Part shown: positions 19,721-28,001 of the stretch, in pieces
How the letters are laid out: every line of letters begins with the position of its first letter
Numbering within the stretch: the stretch's first letter is position 1
Source of the DNA: Ignavibacterium sp.
GTDB taxonomy: Bacteria; Bacteroidota; Ignavibacteria; Ignavibacteriales; Ignavibacteriaceae
Length of the DNA: 64,000 bases
NCBI GenBank assembly: GCA_032027145.1
Contig: JAVSMP010000001.1
Span: 1,826,903 to 1,890,902, forward strand
Reading direction: 5' to 3'
The notes under the pieces: generated by a model
Told to the model about the DNA's origin: nothing
Databases searched by the model: none
What the model saw: the letters and a program-made list of their open reading frames with translations, nothing else
Position numbers and translations under genes: made by a program

Positions 19721-22700
19721 TTATGTTTTTTTTGATTTCGTTTTTTTCTCTCCTGTTTTTGATTTTTTCTTAACCGTTAGTTTAGATTTTTTTGTCTTAG
19801 TTTCAGATAACTTTTTCTTTGTACGTATCGGATTAGTCTTATTCTTAATCTTAGTTTTTATCTTTGCTTTTGTTTTTATATTTGATTTAGTTACAGCCTT
19901 TCTCTTTCTGTGTTTAGGTTTACTTATATCAGTAGCTGCTGTAATATTTTCAATTTTGTATTCACTCTTATTTATTCTATCTAAAATGTCTTTGTAACCC
20001 GTAAATAAATTCTTTAAAGATTCAGTAAAAGATTTTTTTGTAATGTTTTTATAATCAAGCGCGGAATCAAAAACTGAATTGAATAGAACCCATTTAAGCA
20101 GCAGTTCAATTCTTTCTTTGTTAAAGTACTTCTTATCCTGATATTCATTTATTTGAATAAACTTACCTGCCAGATCGTCATTAATAAAATTATTTAATAA
20201 ATCATCAGGATTAGTTAAAAGATAATCAGCTTTGTAGAGAAGCCGGCTTAGCTCATAATATTTGCCTGCATCCTCAAATCTTAAGAAACTAAAAATATCA
20301 AAAAGAGGCTTCCAAAGCAGCAACTGGTCAAATACTTTATAATTAATTTTTTCATCGGATATTGATTGCAATATCTTAAACAATATTTTATTTAACAAGA
20401 GAAAAGACAAGTTATTTTTCCTTTCCCTGTCATTACTGCTGTGTAAAACTGAAATCAGTTCATTCAACCATTTCGGTGGTCTTGCAGAAGACAAAACTTC
20501 CTTAGTAAGATTATTAAACTGGTTAATATTCAAAATGTCAGTTTGAATTGAGATAAGTAAGATATCTTTTTCAATAGTCTTTTGTGAAACCTGTTCCAGA
20601 GTATTTATAATTATCAATAACTCATCATCAAATTTTGGAATTTCAACCTCATCATTATTGCTGTAATCCAATGCCAGTAAAAGTTTACTGAATTTAATAG
20701 ATGTTGAGAAGTGAGTTAATGAATTATGGAATGGTGCTAAATTCATTTCTCCTATTGCCCGCTGAATGGAATCAACACCGCGCCCATTCAACTGATCATA
20801 AAGTTTTTTATATCTGCCATCAACATCATATACTTCTCTGAACTCAAGCAAGACTTTTCTTTGATATCCCATTAAGTGAAATGAGAATCCATTCGAACTT
20901 ATTTCAGTACCCGAAGTAATGTATTCAAGCTGACTAACATAATCCTTAAAAATGTAATAGTGTCCGAAGAATGAAGAAATGTTTAATTCCTTATCAATAG
21001 AAGTTGTTTTTGTTTTTCCCTCTTCACCGTAAGATTTTTCGCATGAATAATAAATTTTTCCGATTGCTTCAGTGTAGGAATTATTGTAAATCACCAGAGC
21101 AGTTTCATTTCCGCTTTTATTAGTAAAAGCAAAAACATTTTCATTGCAGTTTCCGGTTGAATCAATAAAATCGTACAATTCAAAATCAATAACCTGACTG
21201 AATAAATATCTTTTCTTCGTAAGAGGGAAGATTTCTTTTTCATGAAGCCAGACTAAATGTTCATCTATAAATTCAGTATAATAAGAACGCTTATATTCCA
21301 TACCATACTTTTCGGAAAAACCTTCAAGCTGTCCGTGTGCAAACATCGGCAAACCTGGTAAAGTTACGAGCATTGTTGCAACGCCAAAGTACTTATCACC
21401 TTTACCGAATTGATTTATTGCAGTTTCTTCATCCGGGTTACTCATAAAGTTTACATATCGTTTAAGTATTTCTGGATTAAAGGCTAACGTATTTTTTATC
21501 AGTAATTTATATTTCTCATTTTCTTCTTTCATAAACATATGCATAAATGCACTGTTGTAAACACGATGCATTCCAAGAGTTCGAACAAAATAACTTTCCA
21601 TTAACCAGAAAGCTTCAGCAAGTAAAAGGGTGTTTGGCATTTCTGAATTAATACGATCCACAACTTCGCGCCAAAATTCATTTGGCATAATATCATCAAA
21701 CTGAGAGCGTGTCATAGCATAGTCCGAACGTGAAGGAATTGCTCCACCGGTACCGGGAATAGGAAACCATAATCTTTGATAATGCTTTTTTGCAAGAGTC
21801 ATTGCTGCATCAAATCTGATAATAGGAGTTTTTCGTGCAACGTGCATTATAGTCTGGATTAATGATTCACGAACTTCGGGTTTCATCAGATTTAATTGAG
21901 CGGTATCATTCCACGGCATATTCGTTCCATCGTTGCCGTGATAGATATAAGTACGGTTACCGGTATATTTATCAAGCCGCTCGAAAACAACTGCTGCATC
22001 GGTTCTTGAGTAATATTGATCTTCAATCTTTACTTCAACTCTTTCATCATCCGAAAGATTTGGACCGGAAAATTTATAGTTTGGATATGGAGGAATTTTT
22101 GATTGAATAAAATAATCTGGTTTATCAACAACCCATTTGGAATAAATTCCAGTATGATTTGGAACCATATCACTTGATAATCTTATCCCTCGCTGCCATG
22201 CACGGGCTTTAAGTTTTTCAAAAGCAGATTCACCCCCTAGCTCATCAGCAATTTCGTAATTATATAAAGAATAAGCTGATGAAGCTGCTTCAGGATTTCC
22301 CATTATCTGTTTAATTTTTCTGGATGCAGAACTTCGCTCCCAAATACCTATTAGCCACAAAGCTGTAAAATTCCAGCGTGCAAGTCTGTCGAGTTCTTCA
22401 TCAGGAATCTGGTCAAGTGTTTTAATTTCTCTGCCATATTTTTGAGACAACTGAAAAAGCCACACAGAAGCATTCTTGGCAATCATTACAACGCGAGGCA
22501 TCCAATCAAGGTCTTCAGTAAATCTTTTTGTTTCTATCTGATAATATTCATATTCCTCAGGTGATAGTTTTCTGCCCTCAGCAAGCTTTTGTTTTAATGA
22601 TTCGAAATATTTGTAATCAAATTCATAAGAGGGGACAGGTGGAGTTCCTTTTTCACCGCCGCCATGCTGAACAAACAATTTATAATCTTCGTGAATAAGA

Positions 22701-23431
22701 TCCTTGCCTGAAAGAATTTTTGTTAAAACAGATTCATCAATAAAATCTGTCCAGTTTGATCTGATAAAATCTAATTGTTCTTCGATGTTATAAGGACTTT
22801 GAATAATCGGTTTGCGTAAAAAAGAGATTAAATTAAATCCGCCGATCTTTGGTTCATTTTCAAAAAAGATTTCAGTTTGTTCTATTATTTCTTTGTACTT
22901 TGTATCATTGGCAAGCTTTTCATCATTATAAAGTTCTTTAAGCTGATATGTAGCCGGATTTATGTTTTCCAGATTTAATAAAATCAACTCTTCCAGAATT
23001 ATTTCACTATTATTTTTATTTCCTGTTATGCCTTTTAAATAATCATCAGAACTAATCTTATTTTGAAAAACAGACAGCGGTGGAAATTCTTCGATAAATT
23101 TTAATAATGTTTTATTCAGTTCATCTTCACTTAGAGTATTCTTCAGATAATCAATACTGCTTTTGAAAACATTAGCGTTGTTATTTTCCTCGTATTTTCT
23201 GATAAGAAGATGTAATATTTCGTGGAGTAAACCGAGTGCGTTTATTTGTCCTGAGGTTACCTGCATCTCAAATTTGCCTTCTTCGCGTCTGACGGTATTT
23301 ATCTTTTCAGAAATCAGTCTTGCAGCGGAAAAATCTGAAATTATCAGATTTCCTTGCAGAGCAAATAAATTTTCTTCAAATGAATATTTAATTCTTGATT
23401 CTTTAGAGACGTGGAAATAATAAGTAATCAT
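19721..23431 (-). CDS. Large GH13 alpha-amylase-family protein with lysine-rich tail
   Basis: A 1236-residue protein without signal peptide, so probably cytoplasmic. The GH13 barrel lies about residues 310-760: region I DMVPNH (421-426), region II IIRFDAAMTL with nucleophile D541, region III LLAEAF with acid E606. Region IV reads FMSNPDEE (662-669), with P666 where most members have His; the stabilising Asp (D667) is kept. The first ~300 and last ~400 residues match no domain I know. The C-terminal ~75 residues are very rich in lysine (PKHRKRKAVTK to the end), perhaps binding nucleic acid or polyanions. It lies 114 bases after the ATP-grasp-like gene on the same strand. An alpha-glucan substrate is likely but unproven. 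Confidence 0.82.
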   Translation of the reverse strand: MITYYFHVSKESRIKYSFEENLFALQGNLIISDFSAARLISEKINTVRREEGKFEMQVTSGQINALGLLHEILHLLIRKYEENNNANVFKSSIDYLKNTLSEDELNKTLLKFIEEFPPLSVFQNKISSDDYLKGITGNKNNSEIILEELILLNLENINPATYQLKELYNDEKLANDTKYKEIIEQTEIFFENEPKIGGFNLISFLRKPIIQSPYNIEEQLDFIRSNWTDFIDESVLTKILSGKDLIHEDYKLFVQHGGGEKGTPPVPSYEFDYKYFESLKQKLAEGRKLSPEEYEYYQIETKRFTEDLDWMPRVVMIAKNASVWLFQLSQKYGREIKTLDQIPDEELDRLARWNFTALWLIGIWERSSASRKIKQIMGNPEAASSAYSLYNYEIADELGGESAFEKLKARAWQRGIRLSSDMVPNHTGIYSKWVVDKPDYFIQSKIPPYPNYKFSGPNLSDDERVEVKIEDQYYSRTDAAVVFERLDKYTGNRTYIYHGNDGTNMPWNDTAQLNLMKPEVRESLIQTIMHVARKTPIIRFDAAMTLAKKHYQRLWFPIPGTGGAIPSRSDYAMTRSQFDDIMPNEFWREVVDRINSEMPNTLLLAEAFWLMESYFVRTLGMHRVYNSAFMHMFMKEENEKYKLLIKNTLAFNPEILKRYVNFMSNPDEETAINQFGKGDKYFGVATMLVTLPGLPMFAHGQLEGFSEKYGMEYKRSYYTEFIDEHLVWLHEKEIFPLTKKRYLFSQVIDFELYDFIDSTGNCNENVFAFTNKSGNETALVIYNNSYTEAIGKIYYSCEKSYGEEGKTKTTSIDKELNISSFFGHYYIFKDYVSQLEYITSGTEISSNGFSFHLMGYQRKVLLEFREVYDVDGRYKKLYDQLNGRGVDSIQRAIGEMNLAPFHNSLTHFSTSIKFSKLLLALDYSNNDEVEIPKFDDELLIIINTLEQVSQKTIEKDILLISIQTDILNINQFNNLTKEVLSSARPPKWLNELISVLHSSNDRERKNNLSFLLLNKILFKILQSISDEKINYKVFDQLLLWKPLFDIFSFLRFEDAGKYYELSRLLYKADYLLTNPDDLLNNFINDDLAGKFIQINEYQDKKYFNKERIELLLKWVLFNSVFDSALDYKNITKKSFTESLKNLFTGYKDILDRINKSEYKIENITAATDISKPKHRKRKAVTKSNIKTKAKIKTKIKNKTNPIRTKKKLSETKTKKSKLTVKKKSKTGEKKTKSKKT

Positions 23432-23545
23432 AATACTTCGAGATTAAATGATAGAACAGAATTACAAAGATTTGAGTTGAAATATAATAAAATATAGTGT
23501 GAAATAGATTTAAACCTATTTGTTAAGAAAACAAAAAATAAGTCA

Positions 23546-24727
23546 TCATGGATGAAAAGCTATACTCGATCCTATCCATGTCTTATTTTTATTAAAATCC
23601 ACACCCATCATTTTACCTTTACTTGTGCGGATAAGATTATTAACAAGCATTGGCTTTTGATTTCTATCTTTCCATAAAAACATCATACGTATTTCAGCTT
23701 TTGAAAATCCATCGGGGGTTTCGATCAACGGAGCATAATCAACTTTTTGCTGTAAAATATAGTTGTCTTTATTTTTTATAGAATCAAGTTTCTCTTTAGT
23801 AACATCAACTTCAACCCCGAGTCCGGCAAATGAAAAAAGTGGTTTTAAAACAAAATCATTTAAGTTATCAGGATAACTTTCAAGCTGATTTAAGTAATAA
23901 CACTCAGGTACATAATTACCATCAAGCTGAGGCAGAGAAAATTTACTTATCTTAAAAAACCAATCAGGATGCCCTGCCCATTCTGCTTCGATTTCATCTT
24001 TAAAGTTAAATTCAAATTCAAGATTTTTTCTTTCAAGTTCATCAAAGATTACCCGATTATAAATGCGTTTGATTTCAACTTCTTTTCCATCCCTAAAGTA
24101 AAATAATTTTTTTCCTCTTTTCTTAACCTTAGAAAGGCAAACCGTTGTTATTCCTGTTAGTTCTTCAGTAGCCGCAAAATCAATCCGTGTTTTTTGTTTT
24201 TCAGGTTCAATTTCAAGAAGAATTACATTAACCGGATCGTGTTTAGCAAGAATACATTCAGTTAATAAATTGCGGTAAGTAGTTTTATTTAATCCGCTGA
24301 AATAATTATTAAAACCAACCGGTATATCAAAATGTTTTTTTATTGTATCGCTGAGATAAACCTGAAAACCATAAAGAGACGGAAATGCCTGAAGCTCGAT
24401 AAGTTTTGGAATATATTTATCGTCAGTTTTAGTAATAGCAAAATCTAATTGCAAAAATGGCGGATGCTCAAAATTATCAGGAACTTTCAAATGAGCTGGT
24501 ATTGCATCTTCAGATCTCTTTAAGAATTCTTCTTTTTGAATTTGCTCGGTTATATCATCGCAAGCTTTAATTAGTTCACTTGTAAGATCCCTGCTAAGAA
24601 AAAGCGGGGTTTCGCAAACCCTAAAGTCTGGCGGATATCTTAGCACTGAATTCAGATCATCAAGATATGTATGATATAACTGATCAGTAAACTCGCTGTT
24701 AAATTTTTTTCTGATTTCAGGGATCAT
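23546..24727 (-). CDS. ATP-grasp-like ligase (predicted), 393 aa
   Basis: I do not recognise a named family. The C-terminal third resembles an ATP-grasp fold: FVLKPLFSFAGLGVEV (292-307) looks like the lysine and glycine-rich ATP loop, NYILQQKV (322-329) like the hinge strand, and AEIRMMF (344-350) with NNLIRTS (363-369) like the metal-binding end. The N-terminal part (KLIELQAFPSLYGFQ, 108-122) is reminiscent of glutathionylspermidine-synthase-like proteins. It starts one base after the glutamine amidotransferase stop. A role in forming a C-N bond is inferred from fold and neighbours. Confidence 0.6.
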   Translation of the reverse strand: MIPEIRKKFNSEFTDQLYHTYLDDLNSVLRYPPDFRVCETPLFLSRDLTSELIKACDDITEQIQKEEFLKRSEDAIPAHLKVPDNFEHPPFLQLDFAITKTDDKYIPKLIELQAFPSLYGFQVYLSDTIKKHFDIPVGFNNYFSGLNKTTYRNLLTECILAKHDPVNVILLEIEPEKQKTRIDFAATEELTGITTVCLSKVKKRGKKLFYFRDGKEVEIKRIYNRVIFDELERKNLEFEFNFKDEIEAEWAGHPDWFFKISKFSLPQLDGNYVPECYYLNQLESYPDNLNDFVLKPLFSFAGLGVEVDVTKEKLDSIKNKDNYILQQKVDYAPLIETPDGFSKAEIRMMFLWKDRNQKPMLVNNLIRTSKGKMMGVDFNKNKTWIGSSIAFHP

Positions 24728-24728
24728 A

Positions 24729-25562
24729 TTAAGCAGTGATTAAAACCAAATCATTGACAGCATTGTTTAGAAAATTAGGGATAACCGTTTTCCTAGTTAA
24801 TTTTATTTTATCAGGCTGTTCAAGTAAACCTATCATTTCCCAGTATTTGTCTTCGCTATAACGATCAATAATAAATTTCTTTCTCTCATCTTGTTTAAAA
24901 TGGAAAAGCATACTTTCAGGGTCAGCTTCAGGATGAAATTGTGTTCCAACTATTTCATTTGAAATTCTAACAGCAGTGATTGCCGGATTATCTTTGTTTT
25001 CTTCTTCAGGTATTTCCCAGGATAAAATTTTTACTCCGGATTCATTAAGCTTCTTCATATTTGGATTTACAACCTGCCAATGCCGGATATCAGCAGCATA
25101 AAAGGGGTCAGTAAGGCTCTGAAGAATGATATCTTTCTTTCCATCTTCTGTTCTTGTAAAAGGCATAACACCAAATGAATTAATAAATCGCTTATTAACT
25201 TCACCGAACTTAAAATATCTTGCCATCATCTGAAAAGAGTGGCAGATGAAAAAAATATATTTCTTTTGCTCTGAGGTTTGATTGTGATTCCAGATTTTAT
25301 CAATCAGATTAAAATAATCTTTATCCCACTGCTGATTTTCACCTTCAAACGGGCTGCCTGGTCCACCGGATGAAATAAAAATATCATAACTCAAATCAGG
25401 AACATCACCTTTGTATCTTGTTTCAAAAACCGCATACTTCAAATCAATGTTATGGTTCTTTCTGCCAACATCCGAAACAATTTCCTTTATGCAGCGCATT
25501 CCTTCATTTCGTTCGTTGTTATACAGGTCTATTGTTGCAACTTTTATTTGTGTCTTGTTCAT
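24729..25562 (-). CDS. Class I glutamine amidotransferase-like protein
   Basis: A 277-residue protein with a GATase-1 fold. SGGPGS (65-70) forms the oxyanion-side loop, FFICHSFQMM carries the nucleophile C107, and GTQFHPEADPE carries H210 and E212, so the triad is complete. Such domains release ammonia from glutamine and hand it to a partner synthetase. No synthetase domain is fused; the partner is probably one of the adjacent ligases. It lies 48 bases after the carboxylate-amine ligase gene and one base before the ATP-grasp-like gene. Confidence 0.85.
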   Translation of the reverse strand: MNKTQIKVATIDLYNNERNEGMRCIKEIVSDVGRKNHNIDLKYAVFETRYKGDVPDLSYDIFISSGGPGSPFEGENQQWDKDYFNLIDKIWNHNQTSEQKKYIFFICHSFQMMARYFKFGEVNKRFINSFGVMPFTRTEDGKKDIILQSLTDPFYAADIRHWQVVNPNMKKLNESGVKILSWEIPEEENKDNPAITAVRISNEIVGTQFHPEADPESMLFHFKQDERKKFIIDRYSEDKYWEMIGLLEQPDKIKLTRKTVIPNFLNNAVNDLVLITA

Positions 25563-25610
25563 AATAATTAAAAATTTTCCTTTCTGCTATCTTAGAGTTA
25601 CAGGAACGGA

Positions 25611-26723
25611 TTAAAGTTTTAATCCCTTGTAAGTCTCTTCGATAATATAATCAACTACATTCTTCGTATCTCGTGATTGTTCCCAAACAGCAAGCTGTCT
25701 ATCCGCACCGGTTCCCATCTCAATAATTTTATGTATGTAATTTACTTCTTCCCTTGAGTTAAGTTCATCAACAACATCATCTATAAACTCAAGTAATTCA
25801 TCAGCAAGTTTATTGAATTCAACTTCTTCTTTTTTCCCGAAATCAATCAGTTTACTGTTAATACCATAACGAGCAGCCCGCCATTTATTTTCTGCAATCA
25901 GCGCTCTGCGGTACAGACGAAATCCAAGATTCTGTTTTATTAATTTATGAAGTTTTGCAACTACTGCCTGCATTATTGCTGTTAGTGCTATTGTTTCGTC
26001 AATTCTCATCGGTATATCGCATATACGGAATTCTAATGTTTTAAAAACCGGGTGAACACGGATATCCCACCATATTTTTTTTGCATTATCAATACAACCT
26101 GTTTTTACAAGTAAATCAACAAATTTATCATACTCAGATACTCCGTTAAAATAATCAGGGATACCTGTACGCGGAAATCTGTCAAATACTTTGCTTCTAT
26201 AAGATTTAAATCCTGTATTTCTTCCAAGCCAGAAAGGCGAGTTGGTTGACAAAGCAAAAATATGAGGTAAGAAATATCTTGCGGCATTCATAATATGAAT
26301 TGCTACTTCACGATCTTCCACACCGACGTGAACGTGTAATCCAAAAATTAAATTAGCACGGGCAACCTGCTGCATATCATCAATTATTACCTTGTAACGC
26401 GGGTGTTCGGTTATCTTTTGATCTTTCCAATGAGAAAAAGGATGTGTGCCTGCGGCTGCAATTTTGAGTCCGTTCTTCATTGCAAGTTTTGCAAGATCAG
26501 TTCTGAGTTTTGTTACTTGTTCCCGTGCATCTTTTACATCACGGCAAATATCGGTTCCTATTTCAACCACAGATTGATGCATCTCTGCTTTTACATTTTC
26601 CTTAAGTATAATCTTTCCATCTTCAAGGATTTGCTGTATGTGAGATTTTAATTCACGTGTAACCGGATCAACAATTTGAAATTCTTCTTCAACTCCAAGT
26701 GTAAATAAACCAGCCTCTGTCAT
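25611..26723 (-). CDS. GCS2 (YbdK-like) carboxylate-amine ligase
   Basis: A 370-residue glutamate-cysteine-ligase-2 family protein. The N-terminal signature GVEEEFQIVDP (10-20) and the metal/ATP-binding pattern HVHVGVED in the middle (about 129-136) are typical. The family joins a carboxylate, classically glutamate, to an amine using ATP. Substrates cannot be read from sequence; YbdK of E. coli has only weak gamma-glutamylcysteine activity. It lies between the ATP-grasp gene (15 bases upstream) and the amidotransferase, so one operon. AAGAAGAG precedes the ATG. Confidence 0.88.
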   Translation of the reverse strand: MTEAGLFTLGVEEEFQIVDPVTRELKSHIQQILEDGKIILKENVKAEMHQSVVEIGTDICRDVKDAREQVTKLRTDLAKLAMKNGLKIAAAGTHPFSHWKDQKITEHPRYKVIIDDMQQVARANLIFGLHVHVGVEDREVAIHIMNAARYFLPHIFALSTNSPFWLGRNTGFKSYRSKVFDRFPRTGIPDYFNGVSEYDKFVDLLVKTGCIDNAKKIWWDIRVHPVFKTLEFRICDIPMRIDETIALTAIMQAVVAKLHKLIKQNLGFRLYRRALIAENKWRAARYGINSKLIDFGKKEEVEFNKLADELLEFIDDVVDELNSREEVNYIHKIIEMGTGADRQLAVWEQSRDTKNVVDYIIEETYKGLKL

Positions 26724-26738
26724 AGTAACTCTTCTTTC

Positions 26739-27695
26739 TTATTTTATCGGTTTATTGTTTGCAAATGATGTTATAAACGAGCCCCAGGTTAAATTATTCT
26801 GACCTGGTTTATGCGCTTTTACTCTTCTGATAGCCATATTTGCTGCTGCTTCAACTATCCATTCAAAATTTTCCTGACCAACAGAATTTACATCAGCATC
26901 AGGAGCGGGATTACAGAAATCAATTGCATAAGGGATTCCGTCTCTTACAGCAAACTCAACAGTATTAAAATCATATCCTAAAGCTTTGTTTAATTCCAGA
27001 ACTCCATTATGTATTTTATCCAATAATTTTTTCTCAATTGGTTTTGGATTTCTTACATAACGTAAATGATGCGGCTGTTTTGGATCATATTGCATAATGT
27101 GAACATCCTGTCTATCCAGGCAATAACATCTGAAATACTCTGTAAAGATAATTTCTTCCTGAAGCATCATTACAAGCTGTTCAGTTTCGTTATATGCTTT
27201 AAAGAATTCATCCATATTATTCAGCTTATAAACATTTTTCCAGCCGCCGCCGGCAAATGGTTTAAAGTAAGCAGGAAAGCCAACATATTTGAAAATTCCT
27301 TCCCAATCCAACGGGTATGCTAAATTACGGAAAGATCTTTCATTTGTATCCGGCGGATGTTGATTTGACGGGAGGATGACAGTTTTTGGAACAGCAACTC
27401 CAATCTGTGTTGCAAGTGCGTTATTAAAAAATTTATCATCCGCACTCCACCAAAAAGGATTGTTGATTACTGCTGTACCGGTAATTGCTGCATTTTTTAA
27501 CATTGCACGATAGAATGGAACATCCTGGGAAATTCTATCAATCAGAACATCATAACCGAGCGGTTCGCCCTGAATAACTTTATTAATATGAGCTAACTCA
27601 GCTATTACTCCACTTTCTTTTTTGTTATTAACTCTTTCAACAAAAGCGGGTGGAAAAGTATTTTCCTGCCCAAAGAGAATTCCGATCTTTTTCAT
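26739..27695 (-). CDS. ATP-grasp domain protein (RimK-like), first gene of amidoligase operon
   Basis: A 318-residue ATP-grasp ligase. MKKIGILFGQENTFPPAFVE opens the pre-grasp domain; FPAYFKPFAGGGWKNVYKL contains the ATP lysine and the glycine-rich loop; YAIDFCNPAPDAD near the C-terminus replaces the usual metal-binding E-x-N segment with D-x-C-N. It probably activates a carboxylate as acyl phosphate and joins it to an amine, as RimK or D-Ala-D-Ala ligases do; substrates unknown. AAGG precedes the ATG. As the promoter-proximal gene it begins the operon that runs to at least 23546. Confidence 0.8.
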   Translation of the reverse strand: MKKIGILFGQENTFPPAFVERVNNKKESGVIAELAHINKVIQGEPLGYDVLIDRISQDVPFYRAMLKNAAITGTAVINNPFWWSADDKFFNNALATQIGVAVPKTVILPSNQHPPDTNERSFRNLAYPLDWEGIFKYVGFPAYFKPFAGGGWKNVYKLNNMDEFFKAYNETEQLVMMLQEEIIFTEYFRCYCLDRQDVHIMQYDPKQPHHLRYVRNPKPIEKKLLDKIHNGVLELNKALGYDFNTVEFAVRDGIPYAIDFCNPAPDADVNSVGQENFEWIVEAAANMAIRRVKAHKPGQNNLTWGSFITSFANNKPIK

Positions 27696-28001
27696 TCTGC
27701 CAACCTTTTTAATTTTGTTTTTTGCTTATAATATTAAACAGTATAATTTCAATATTCAACTTTATTAATGAATCAAAAAATAATTACATAAATCAAAATA
27801 TGATTCTGAAAAGTTTTTTTTAATCCATGGAAAAATTGATAACAGAAAAATATCTAACCTTAACAATCGTGGGCAAATATAAAAAAAAATGGTTTTATAA
27901 CAAGCATTGACAGTTCTTATTACTTCTGAAAATCCTGATAACCAGGTATGAAGAATTTTTCAATATTTGAATTCTAAATTCGCTATTTTTACATTTCAAT
28001 T
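27696..28001. other. Divergent intergenic region between the amidoligase operon and mutS
   Basis: About 306 A+T-rich bases. The right end holds a mutS promoter candidate (27967-27997). No clear promoter of the TAnnTTTG type was found for the minus-strand operon; near matches such as CAAAAAATA on the plus strand have a wrong spacing. No RNA structure or gene seen. Confidence 0.6.
27967..27997 (+). promoter_or_regulatory. Promoter candidate for mutS, possibly leaderless
   Basis: TTG at 27967-27969, a 20-base spacer and TACATTTC at 27990-27997, one mismatch from TAnnTTTG. The ATG follows only four bases after the -7 element, so the transcript would start at or within a few bases of the start codon. 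No Shine-Dalgarno sequence is visible before this ATG, which agrees. Confidence 0.45.

Noticed and set aside
23210-23225. HEILH (HExxH) near the N-terminus of the GH13-like protein as a zinc protease motif
   Set aside because: It lies in a helical segment with no third ligand, no Met-turn and no protease-like surroundings. Most likely chance.
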